Source: CAZRAL01 sp964598005 (lineage in GTDB: Bacteria > Pseudomonadota > Gammaproteobacteria > Burkholderiales > Usitatibacteraceae). Taken from it: a DNA stretch of 64,000 nucleotides. Under the pieces are notes generated by a model, which worked only from the letters and a program-made list of their open reading frames with translations, had not been told where the DNA came from and searched no databases. Location of the stretch: contig CAZRAL010000005.1 in assembly GCA_964598005.1 (NCBI GenBank), positions 18,516 to 82,515 on the forward strand. Direction: 5' to 3'. Both the position numbers and the translations under genes were made by a program. Within the stretch, counting starts at the first letter, position 1. Each line of letters begins with the position of its first letter. Positions 36,756 through 45,800 of this stretch are shown here, piece by piece.

Positions 36756-37570
36756 TAACGATTATTGATCGACCAGTCGTAATCGAGGTAGGTAATCGGT
36801 GTTTTTTGCGCGATAATTTTCTGCCGATCTTCAGGGCTATCAGCCAGCAGAGCTGCATAGCGGGCAAAATATTCCTCGCGCGAGTTGACCGGTGCAGTCT
36901 TGCCGTCGAATCCCGTATAGCCCTTTTCCCAATCGTCGGCAAACCATTTATAGATCATCGATACTTCCAGTTTGCCATTGGCATAGCGGTTACGCGAGCG
37001 GTCGGAAATAAAGCGTACGGCCTGCTCTTCCAATTGCTTATCAAGGCGGTCGGCGATAAAGGCCTCCTCGCGCAGTACCGGGCAGCCGATTGAGGCGCAG
37101 TTCACCGCGTAATGCACGCGCGGCTCGTTATAAACCCCCGGTTTGCGTAAGGTGTCGTGCTCGATGCGGTCGAGAAAATATTCTTCACCAAACAGTTTGA
37201 AGAATTTACGCTTCCAGCGATTATCGAATACGCCGCCGATGTCCTTGATCGATTTCACTGGATAGTGTTGCAAAATGAGATCCAGCGTAAAACCGTTATA
37301 CGCATTAATGAGAAAGGCCATTTGCTGGGCTTTGCTCCAGCCGTTGAATTCGGCTGAGGAAACCCTGGACAAACTATTTAGATAGTTCTTTAACGCCCCA
37401 CGGTCTTTCTGCAATTCGGCGTAGCTTACTTTCGTCGTTTTACCACCATCAATGACCACAACGTGCTTTTTCAGCAGCGTCGTCAATGCGGCGTGGGTAT
37501 GATCGAACGATTGGGCCCATGTACTGAGCGATAACAGCCAGACCGTGCTGAGCAGCAGTAGTTTTTTCAT
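36755..37570 (-). CDS. DUF547 domain secreted protein
   Basis: The ATG at 37568-37570 gives a 271-residue protein with a signal peptide (MKKLLLLSTVWLLSLSTWA). The DUF547 core follows, including FLINAYNGFTLDLILQHYPV and VHYAVNCASIGCPVLREEAF. DUF547 proteins look like papain-fold relatives, and a Cys/His pair is visible in this conserved segment, but no activity is established to my knowledge. The frame is open upstream without a better start. It follows the TVP38-flavoprotein fusion by 16 bp, so they are likely one operon. Confidence 0.85.
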   Translation of the reverse strand: MKKLLLLSTVWLLSLSTWAQSFDHTHAALTTLLKKHVVVIDGGKTTKVSYAELQKDRGALKNYLNSLSRVSSAEFNGWSKAQQMAFLINAYNGFTLDLILQHYPVKSIKDIGGVFDNRWKRKFFKLFGEEYFLDRIEHDTLRKPGVYNEPRVHYAVNCASIGCPVLREEAFIADRLDKQLEEQAVRFISDRSRNRYANGKLEVSMIYKWFADDWEKGYTGFDGKTAPVNSREEYFARYAALLADSPEDRQKIIAQKTPITYLDYDWSINNR

Positions 37571-37586
37571 GAAAATCTCCCGTTGT

Positions 37587-39827
37587 TTAATGCAAGGGTT
37601 GTTTTGGATAAGCTGGCGTGTTGTCGGGCGAGACAGCGAGCGCAACGGCGGCCGACAATACCTTGCTAAAGCTGCCATCGCCGCGCGTCCAGTCGTTCAG
37701 CGCGCGCGCCACGGCGAGTTTGCCAACCGTTGCGGTGGAGCGCTTGTAGGCGCCTGCTGCATATTTGTTGGCTTCACCCATGGTTGGGTAGGTGTGAATA
37801 GTGCCGAGAATGCCTTTCAGCCCAAAGCCGTGTTTCATGGCGGCCACAAATTCGATCAGTAAATCCCCCGCATGTTCGCCAACGATGGTGGCGCCGAGAA
37901 TTTTGTCCGAGCCTTTGGGCGTGATAACTTTCACAAAACCATGCGCTTCGCCGTCGGCAATGGCGCGGTCGAGGTCGTCGATGCCGTAGGTGTGCACATC
38001 GTGCGCGATGTTTTTTTCTTTGGCCTCCTGTTCGTTCAGCCCCACCCGCGCCACTTCTGGATCGGTAAAGGTCGCCCAGGGCACCACCGCATAATCGACT
38101 TTGAACTTCTTGAATCTGCCGAACAAGGCGTTTACCGCGGCATACCACGCCATGTGTGCAGCGGTATGGGTAAATTGGTACGGCCCGGCCACGTCGCCGC
38201 AGGCGAAGATATTGGGATAGATCGTTTGCAGATATTCGTTGGTTTCAACGACGCGGCTGGCAGGGATGCCGAGTTCTTCTAAACCGTAACCCTGGGTATT
38301 GGCGATGCGGCCCACCGCGCATAAAATTTCGTCAAATGGAATGCGCTTATCTTGGCCTTCGTTTTCTATCAGCAGAAACTTTTCGCCATTTTCGACTAAT
38401 ACCTGCTTCGCTTTGTGATTGACCAGCACGGTAACGCCTTCGGCTTCGAACTTGCACTTGATCATTTCCGAAACTTCCGCGTCCTCACGGATCAGGATGC
38501 GCGGCGCCATTTCGACTTGCGTCACCTGCGAGCCGAAGCGGGCGAAGCATTGCGTCAATTCCGAGCCGATGGGGCCGCCGCCCAGCACGATCAGGCGCTT
38601 CGGCAGAGTGCGAAGCGCCCAAAGGTTGTCCGACGTTAGCGGATGAATGTCGGCCAGCCCCGGAATCGGCGGCACCAACGGGCGCGCGCCTGCGGCGATG
38701 ACAATAGTTTTGGTGGTGAGCGTTTGTTTGCTGCCATCGGCGCGGGTGATTTCCACTTCCCAAGGCGTAATGATTTTGGCCTGCCCCGCAATACAATCCA
38801 CACCCAGACTGGTATAGCGTTCGACCGAATCGTGCGGCTCAATATCGGTGACGATTTTTTTCACGCGCTGCATCACCTCTGCAAAATCCCATTGCGCCGT
38901 GGCCGAGGAAATACCAAATTCTTTGGCACGCGAAATATGGTTCAACAATTTGGCGGAGCGAATCAGCGCCTTCGAGGGCACGCAGCCGGTATTCAGACAA
39001 TCGCCGCCCATCTGGTGTTTTTCCACCAGCGTTACTTTGGCTTTTACGGCGGCGGCGATATAACTGGTGACTAACCCGGCTGAACCAGCGCCGATCACCA
39101 CCACATTGCGGTCAAAACGCGCCGGTTTTTTACCGGCCCACTTTGCATAGACCTTGCGGCTTTTGATGCCGTCGATAATTTTCTTGGCGACAATGGGGAA
39201 GAGGCCTAGCAATACAAAGGCGCCCGCTAGTCCCGGCGAGAGAATGCCTTTCAGCGAGCTGATCTTGGCCAGCTCGGTGCCCGCATTCACGTACACGACC
39301 GTGCCCAGCAACATACCGACCTGCGAAACCCAAAAGAAGGTCCAGGCTTTCATCGGCGTCAGCCCCATTAAGATATTGATCATGAAAAACGGGAAGGCAG
39401 GGACTAAGCGCAAGGTAAAAAGATAAAAAGCGCCGTCCTTTTTTACCCCGGCATTGAACGCTTTCAATTTATCGCCAAACTTGGCCTGGATGCTGTTGCG
39501 CAACAAAAAACGCGCGGTCAAAAATGCCAGCGTCGCACCGATGGTCGAAGCAAACGAGACGATGACCACACCCCACAGCAGGCCAAAGATGGCCCCGGCC
39601 ACCAGCGTCATAATCAGCGCGCCCGGCAGCGAAAGCGCCGTCACGGCAATATAGATCAAAAAGAAAAGCGCTGCCGCCTGTAAAGGATTAGCTTGATAAC
39701 TGGCCGTGAAGTCTGCCTGCTTACTCTTGAAATATTCCAGATCGATAAAGCGGCCTAGATCGAAAATAAAAAAAGCGGCAATCAATGCAACGATGGCGAG
39801 AAGAACGAGAAGTTTGCTTTTTGTCAT
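37587..39827 (-). CDS. Fusion of TVP38/TMEM64 (VTT) membrane domain and pyridine nucleotide-disulfide oxidoreductase
   Basis: Residues 1-~225 form a VTT/DedA-like membrane domain (LFFLIYIAVTALSLPGALIMTLVAG, then PAFPFFMINILMGLTPMKAWTFF). Residues ~238-746 form a flavoprotein disulfide reductase with VVVIGAGSAGLVTSYIAA, redox pair CLNTGC, an NAD-binding VLGGGPIGSELTQCF, FACGDVAGPY and a C-terminal HTYPTMGE resembling the catalytic His-Glu dyad. The oxidoreductase resembles mercuric reductase/lipoamide dehydrogenase without a metal-binding N-terminus. The fusion suggests membrane-tethered thiol or quinone chemistry, but the substrate is unknown. Confidence 0.88.
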   Translation of the reverse strand: MTKSKLLVLLAIVALIAAFFIFDLGRFIDLEYFKSKQADFTASYQANPLQAAALFFLIYIAVTALSLPGALIMTLVAGAIFGLLWGVVIVSFASTIGATLAFLTARFLLRNSIQAKFGDKLKAFNAGVKKDGAFYLFTLRLVPAFPFFMINILMGLTPMKAWTFFWVSQVGMLLGTVVYVNAGTELAKISSLKGILSPGLAGAFVLLGLFPIVAKKIIDGIKSRKVYAKWAGKKPARFDRNVVVIGAGSAGLVTSYIAAAVKAKVTLVEKHQMGGDCLNTGCVPSKALIRSAKLLNHISRAKEFGISSATAQWDFAEVMQRVKKIVTDIEPHDSVERYTSLGVDCIAGQAKIITPWEVEITRADGSKQTLTTKTIVIAAGARPLVPPIPGLADIHPLTSDNLWALRTLPKRLIVLGGGPIGSELTQCFARFGSQVTQVEMAPRILIREDAEVSEMIKCKFEAEGVTVLVNHKAKQVLVENGEKFLLIENEGQDKRIPFDEILCAVGRIANTQGYGLEELGIPASRVVETNEYLQTIYPNIFACGDVAGPYQFTHTAAHMAWYAAVNALFGRFKKFKVDYAVVPWATFTDPEVARVGLNEQEAKEKNIAHDVHTYGIDDLDRAIADGEAHGFVKVITPKGSDKILGATIVGEHAGDLLIEFVAAMKHGFGLKGILGTIHTYPTMGEANKYAAGAYKRSTATVGKLAVARALNDWTRGDGSFSKVLSAAVALAVSPDNTPAYPKQPLH

Positions 39828-39925
39828 GATGATCGCCCTTTAAATGGGAGCTGTTTCGTAACGTTGGTGAGTACAAAGCCCAATATACCGCTGATATCGA
39901 TACAGCCACTCCCAAAGGAGCAAGT

Positions 39926-40885
39926 CTACGCGCATACGGAAGAGGCCCTCGCCAATCCAAGCGCGTGCGGCGCCGCATAATCGGGGCCGTTAACGATGCG
40001 TGCGAAATACGATCGATGAGCAGGTGAGCCGAGCGGCCAATTGGCTAGAAACCGTTGCTGAAATTGCGCGCCGTCGTAGTGAATGGGCAACGCGTCGACA
40101 TACACACCGCCGACCGCCTCACCGTATTGCGCCAACCCTTCGCGCACGGGATAAATCGACAAGCGCGATAGCAGACCGTAGCACGTATGCGAAAAATTCG
40201 GCATGCCTGCTGCGCCATTGTTGATGACGACATGTCTCTTCACGCCGTCATTCAAACAACGAAAAGCGGGCAGGCACGTATGGCTGGAAGCAAAACCAGT
40301 CAGGTCAGTCTCGTTACAGATGCGATGTAGCCACACAATGTTTTCCGGCTCGTGCAAAAAATTGTGCGCAAAACGCCAGCCTGCCAGCGATTCCGCGTCA
40401 CCATGCACAATGCCGAAACGCTGCCCGCCCACCTCAGCCACAGCATGCATGGGCAGCGCACCGAGCATTGCAATGATCTCTGGAAAACCCGTCGCCGTAT
40501 GTTGCAATATCTGCATGATGCGGTTCGAACGCGCCACCTCGGCATCATTCACATCATCGGGGTATGCGCAACCGCAGTCTGCGGTGTCGCCATTGGCCAC
40601 CAGCTCGGTCTCCACATTGCCGCGCAGGGCAATGTGTTTCAGCACATTGCGATTGATCGCTTCAAACGACTGCGCATCGATGTTGAACCAGTTGAAATCG
40701 CCATTAAAGACCAGCCGTGGCGCAACGGGTTCACCCGCAGCCAGTTCGAAAATGGCCTGCATTGCAAATTCGTTACCATATAGCCCCCCGATAACATAAA
40801 TCGTTTCGGCGCGAATTTCTGCCGGGCGAGCGAAGACCGTAGGCGAGTAACGATAGTGAAGCGGACAGGTACGGCCGGCGGTCAT
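39926..40885 (-). CDS. Metallophosphoesterase-like protein with altered metal motifs
   Basis: The 319-residue protein follows the calcineurin-like phosphoesterase pattern, but motif I reads YVIGGLYGNEFA where D-x-H-GN is expected, and GNHE is replaced by RGNVETEL. GD is kept in LVFNGDFNWF, and histidines are kept in GIVHGDAES and SSHTCLPAF. Hence at least two usual metal ligands are missing. I chose the ATG at 40885; a GTG at 40942 is possible. It lies downstream of the geranylgeranyl-reductase-like gene and is probably co-transcribed. Role unknown. Confidence 0.75.
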   Translation of the reverse strand: MTAGRTCPLHYRYSPTVFARPAEIRAETIYVIGGLYGNEFAMQAIFELAAGEPVAPRLVFNGDFNWFNIDAQSFEAINRNVLKHIALRGNVETELVANGDTADCGCAYPDDVNDAEVARSNRIMQILQHTATGFPEIIAMLGALPMHAVAEVGGQRFGIVHGDAESLAGWRFAHNFLHEPENIVWLHRICNETDLTGFASSHTCLPAFRCLNDGVKRHVVINNGAAGMPNFSHTCYGLLSRLSIYPVREGLAQYGEAVGGVYVDALPIHYDGAQFQQRFLANWPLGSPAHRSYFARIVNGPDYAAPHALGLARASSVCA

Positions 40886-40952
40886 GAGTAATCCATTTGA
40901 AATGTGAATTACAGCTATCTGGGCTATTTGGGCAGCGGGCACACCAGCAAAA

Positions 40953-42098
40953 TTATAGTTTCACGCCGCCTTTGCGATGAAAATATATCAACTCAGCGGC
41001 CCGCCGCATGGCGGCGGTGCGGAGAAGCTGATTGAATACCCAATCATTTTGAAAACGGTCAAATAACCAGCGCAGTGCACGCTTGGACCGAAATTGCGGG
41101 TACTGCTGCACCAGCCATTGCGCCGGGTCTGGTTTTTGTCCTCCCAAAAAATCAGCGATAGCATAACCTGCCTGTTCACCATGACGCAGCGCGGTATGAA
41201 TGCCGCCAGCCGTGACTGGCGATACCATGCCCGCCGCATCCCCCACCAACAATGCGCCAGGGCATGAAACATGACGCAGCAATCCGCCGCAGGGAATCAT
41301 GCCGGCGCGTACCGCTACAGGTTGGCTTAATCCCTCAACCACACCGGAAATCTTTTCCAGAAAGGCGTGAATAGGCACTTGCCGCGAGCCAGGTTGTGCA
41401 TTAGCACTGGGCAGCCGTCGGGCCAGCCCGACTTGCTGGATACCCACACCGGCCAAGGCCCAGCCGATATAGCCCGGCGCCAACTGGCGATCGATAAAAC
41501 AGTGCAGCAAATTTTCTTCCATTCTTGCCTGCTGGTATTCGTGCTCGACACCAAACAAAAAGTGCTCGTTACGCGACAATCCCAGTACCCTGGCTACAGT
41601 CGAGTGCGGCCCATCAGCACCAACGAGATAGGCAGCTTCGATGCACTCCCCATTACCAAGAAAAATGCGCCAACCATTGGCATGGCGTTCAGCATTGACA
41701 AATGACCGGCCCAGCCTAACTTCAGCGCCAGCTTTTTGTACCGACTGCACCATCCAGTCCAGCAGTGCGACGGTATCGGTTGCCCAGAAATAATAGCCGG
41801 GCGCAAACAGGTCTACATATCGCATATTGGGGGCATAAAGCCGCACACCCTCGATACGGCGCACCAAAGCAGAAGGGACTTCGCCCAGCCAGTTAATGGA
41901 ATCAACGGCATCTTTGACCACGATGCCGGTGGTGTGAAGTTTTTGCCCGGCTGAGCTTTTTTTCTCCAGCACAATAACCCGGTGGCCTGCTTTTGTCGCT
42001 GCACGTGCGCAGGCTAAACCGGCAAAACTTGCGCCCACAATGACAAGATCGGTTTTCAAAATTTTATTTATCGCTGAGGAAGATGCGCTTATAGCCAA
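40953..42098 (-). CDS. Geranylgeranyl-reductase-family FAD oxidoreductase
   Basis: The ~381-residue flavoprotein has an FAD fold LVIVGASFAGLACARAATKAGHRVIVLEKK, a middle YLVGADGPHSTVARVLG and the LLVGDAAGMVSPVTAGGIHTALRHGEQAG segment typical of geranylgeranyl reductase/digeranylgeranylglycerophospholipid reductase relatives. Likely a prenyl or other isoprenoid reductase or hydroxylase. The frame opens with TTG (42098) and no ATG is near, so the start is uncertain. Element B lies about 135 bp upstream. Confidence 0.82.
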   Translation of the reverse strand: MAISASSSAINKILKTDLVIVGASFAGLACARAATKAGHRVIVLEKKSSAGQKLHTTGIVVKDAVDSINWLGEVPSALVRRIEGVRLYAPNMRYVDLFAPGYYFWATDTVALLDWMVQSVQKAGAEVRLGRSFVNAERHANGWRIFLGNGECIEAAYLVGADGPHSTVARVLGLSRNEHFLFGVEHEYQQARMEENLLHCFIDRQLAPGYIGWALAGVGIQQVGLARRLPSANAQPGSRQVPIHAFLEKISGVVEGLSQPVAVRAGMIPCGGLLRHVSCPGALLVGDAAGMVSPVTAGGIHTALRHGEQAGYAIADFLGGQKPDPAQWLVQQYPQFRSKRALRWLFDRFQNDWVFNQLLRTAAMRRAAELIYFHRKGGVKL

Positions 42099-42232
42099 CC
42101 ATTTTAATGGTCAGGGCATTTCTCCACTTTAAACATGGGTAAAACATGCATCTATATTTACGAGAGAAGCGCATCCAAAGAAAAACAGCAGATTTCTCGA
42201 CTTCGCTACACTTCGCTCGAAATGACAAATTT

Positions 42233-42682
42233 AAGGAACCTCTGAATAAGTCCTCCATGAGCCGCGTATTGACAAGAATAGTCCATAAACAAGGTCTTAC
42301 AAATGGCAGGTCGAATCCATTGATACGAAGCCAAGGAGGCCCCGGCGTAGCGAAAGCCTCGCGCAGCACAGGCCGCGAAGTCGGGGCAATCGCCTTGCCT
42401 TTCGGGTCGCATCCAAAGGCACTGAGCCCTCAGCGCCTTTGGAACCTGCTCCGCCTGTGGCAAGGCACGCCGAAGATGGGCTATTCTTGTCAAAACCCGC
42501 ATGGGGTACCACAAGCCTCTGGCTTGCCGTGGGCCGAAGGCTGGCGTAATTGCCAAATGCGCGGGCGGTCTGCTGTGTTGCAGTGCTTGCGAAGGGGGTC
42601 GACCATTCACTGCGCACCGCGCCTTGCATCCCATCCCGGAAAACCGAGCGCACGGCCATGTGGGACTTAATCAGAGGTTCCC
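42233..42682. mobile_element. MITE-like element B (about 450 bp), inverted relative to element A
   Basis: The ends match element A: left end 42233-42253 (one mismatch, GAATAAG for GATTAAG) and right end 42663-42682. The TTGACAAGAATAG block (42269-42281) and its reverse (42481-42495) are in the same arrangement. It is longer than A owing to extra internal sequence containing small palindromes such as CCAAAGGC/GCCTTTGG. The open frames inside read as shared repeat shadows with no transposase similarity. It lies between the flavoprotein gene and the macroglobulin gene. Confidence 0.78.
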
Positions 42683-42805
42683 TAAGAGTCGCGATGTGAA
42701 ATGGATCAGCGACCGTCACTAAAATTTGCCACTCCGAACAACGTGAGGAGTCTGCTCTACCCCCACCAATTCCATTTCCAAACGGAATAATCCTTTATGG
42801 ACCAA

Positions 42806-45800
42806 TCACGGCGCAATATCGATCCTTAACGGTGTAACCCAGCTCTTGTCGGTATCGTTGTAGTAGAGATACGCCGATGAGGCAGGCCCCGTGTAGCGGC
42901 CGGGTACGGTTGCCACGAGGTCCAGTCCCAGCGTCTTGACTTCGCCCGGCTTCAAATCACGGAAGTACAGGATCACTTCGCGCGCGCGCGTTTCGAAGAA
43001 GGCAATCTGGCCTTTCTCACGCAGTTCCTTGAGTTGCCAATTCTGGAACGTGAGGCCGCCGGGCAGGCCGAGTCGGGCCAATGTCATCGGCTGGCCGGTT
43101 TGGGTTTTGTTGCTGACTATGGCGGTGAGCCGCACGGTCTCGCCCATCTTCAGTTCAGTCTTCGCCAGCGTGGCATCGAGTTGCACCACAGCGGCTTTGC
43201 TGGAGGCAGGCTCGGTGCTGCGGTACTCGATCGCCATCGAGTAGGGTAATGGGTTGCTAGTTTTCGAGCCCAAGGTCAGGGTGTGTTTACCGCTTTGCAG
43301 TTTGTCCTCAAAGCCGGTAAATAAAATCGGCTCGCGCTGACCAGCTTCATAATATTGCTCACCGACCACGACACCATCTACCAGCAAGACCACTGATCCA
43401 GCGCTGGGGGCGACGCGGGTGGCGTTGTCAAATGCGATCATGGCTTTAAGCGCCAGTACGGTCGCCTGGGTCGCGCCCCATTGGCCAAATCCGCTGCGGT
43501 TGGCTTGCAGCCATGCAATGCCCTTGCGTGCGGCCTCCAAATGGCCGGGCGCTTTGAGTAGCGCCAGTACGGCCAGCGAGGTGGTCTCGATGTGCAAATT
43601 GCTGCCGCCGCTGCGGGTGATGGAGTGATTGGCATTGGTCCAGGCGCCGTTGCTGGCTTGCATGGCGGCCAGTTTTTTTGCTGCGGTCAAGCCTGTGGGT
43701 GAGGGCGGGGAACCTGCAGCGCGCTCCAGCAAGGTGCCTGCAGCCAGTGCCAGTTGGTAAGCATCCTGCGTGCTTTCGGCCAGCTTCGCTGATTTGGCGA
43801 TTTCCTTGTCCAGTCCCGTCTCACCAGCCGATACCAGCGCCCAGGTGATGTAGGCGTCGGTGACTTCGGGTGCGGCACGGCCAAAGCTGTCGAGCGCTTT
43901 GGCGTCGCGCAGGTAGCCGCCGTTTCCATCCCGGCGTGATTTCAGCCAGGCGCCGGTGCGCGCCAGCATGGCGGTATCTACCGATCCATAGATGTCCTTC
44001 ATATCGGCAAATTCCAGCAGACCGTAAGCCGTTAGCGCTTCATGACCGGGGTCGCCGCCAAACCATTCGTAGCCTTTTTTGGGCGACTCGAAGCCGGTGA
44101 GTTTGCGGTAACCGCTATTGAGCAACTTGTTGGTGCGCTCCAGCAACGCAGGATCAACCACATTGTGTTGTTTGAGGTGTTGCATGATCATCACGTTGGG
44201 GTAGTTGGTCGACGAGGTTTGCTCAAAACAGCCGTTAGGCTCGCGCAGCATGCCTTCCAGGCCCGAGATCATGGTGGAGAGCGGCGAGGTGTAAATTTTC
44301 ACCGTGGCCTGTACGCTGCCCGGATTGGCTTTGCCGAGATCGATGTCATGCGAGACTTCGCCCTTGATCTGGCCTGATTTTTCGAACAACTGCGGAAAGC
44401 CCAGCGGCGCGACGGGGATGCTGCGCACTACGTCGTCCTTGAATCCGCCCGCCGAGGCCGAGAGGTTGACTTGCGACTGTCCCCGCACACCCGTCACATC
44501 CAGCGCCACGAATAGACTCTTGCGCTGACCAGCGGCCAGGGCGCCGCCCTTTGCGGCATCTCCAACTGGTTTAATCAAGGCGCCAAAGCTGCTGTCCAAC
44601 GCAACATCGAGGGCCTGTTCGCTTTCATTGGTGAGGGTAATCGGGATGATCGGATTGTCCCCGGCCGACACTTCCAACGGCAACTTGGCGGACAACGAAA
44701 ACGGCAACGAGGATTTGAATACCGTTTCAGCGTGACCAGCCGCGCCGCCGCCCACGCCTTCGGAGAACACGCGGAAAGAAGTGACGGCATCGGACAGTGT
44801 AAATTTCACCGTAGCACGGCCCTGGTTGTCGGTCTTGACCGAAGGCGCCCAGAATACCGTGTCACGGTAATCATCACGCGGCCCGGTATAGTTGGGGTTG
44901 AAGGCGGGCACCGGGAATACGCGCACAGGCGCATAGGCCAATTGCTCTCGCATCGGCTGTCTCGTCTTGGTCAGCGCCTCGGCAAAGTCCCTGTCTTCGC
45001 CCACCGGTGCTGCCTCGTCAGCATGTACTCTATTGGCAGGCCGTTCAATCAATACCGGCGCGGCCGGTGGTTCGGCTGCGCGTTTGGCATCGATGCCGAC
45101 TTTTGCTCCGACTTCTGAGCGTGGAGGGGCATCCAGTTTGGCATTTTTCTGTTCTTTATCACGTAAACGCAGCGCACCATCTTTGGGTGGTGGTAGTGCC
45201 GGCGCTGGATTCCTATTGAATTCATTTTGAGCTGGTTTCGGACGTGGTTCCACTGGAGTCGTATTGGGAGGCTGTGCACCTTGAAATCTTACTGCCGCAC
45301 CCGTATAGACAGGGCGCGGATTCAGCACGGGCACCCAATCAAAGCGCCGATAGCCGCGTGTACCCATCAACAAATCCAGCGCCAGCGCGCTTTTGGCTTC
45401 AGTCAGGTCGCTGTAAAAATTGGGCTCTTCGATTTTGCCCGGCAGCTCCGGCTCGAGCAGCAACTTGGAAAGCAGGTGGCCCGTTTTATCGTCGGCAAAC
45501 GAGATCACGGTGTCGTCGACTACCGACAAAGCCAGGTCGGCTGGCACCAGTTTGCCCGCTGCATCGCGGGTGGTGATGGAGAGCGCCACCTGACCGCGTG
45601 GCGTATAACCTTTGCGATCCGGCTCGACCTTCACATCCAGCCGCGCACGACGGTTGCGAAACACCAGCCGTTCCGCCAAGGGTTGCAGCTTGGCGTCAAA
45701 TACGGTCACGCGTGTTACCCCGGCTGCACGTTGAGTAGTGGCATTCTTGGCACGCAGGTAAATCACCGCTGGTGCATCGACCCCGGCCTCAATGCTGCCC

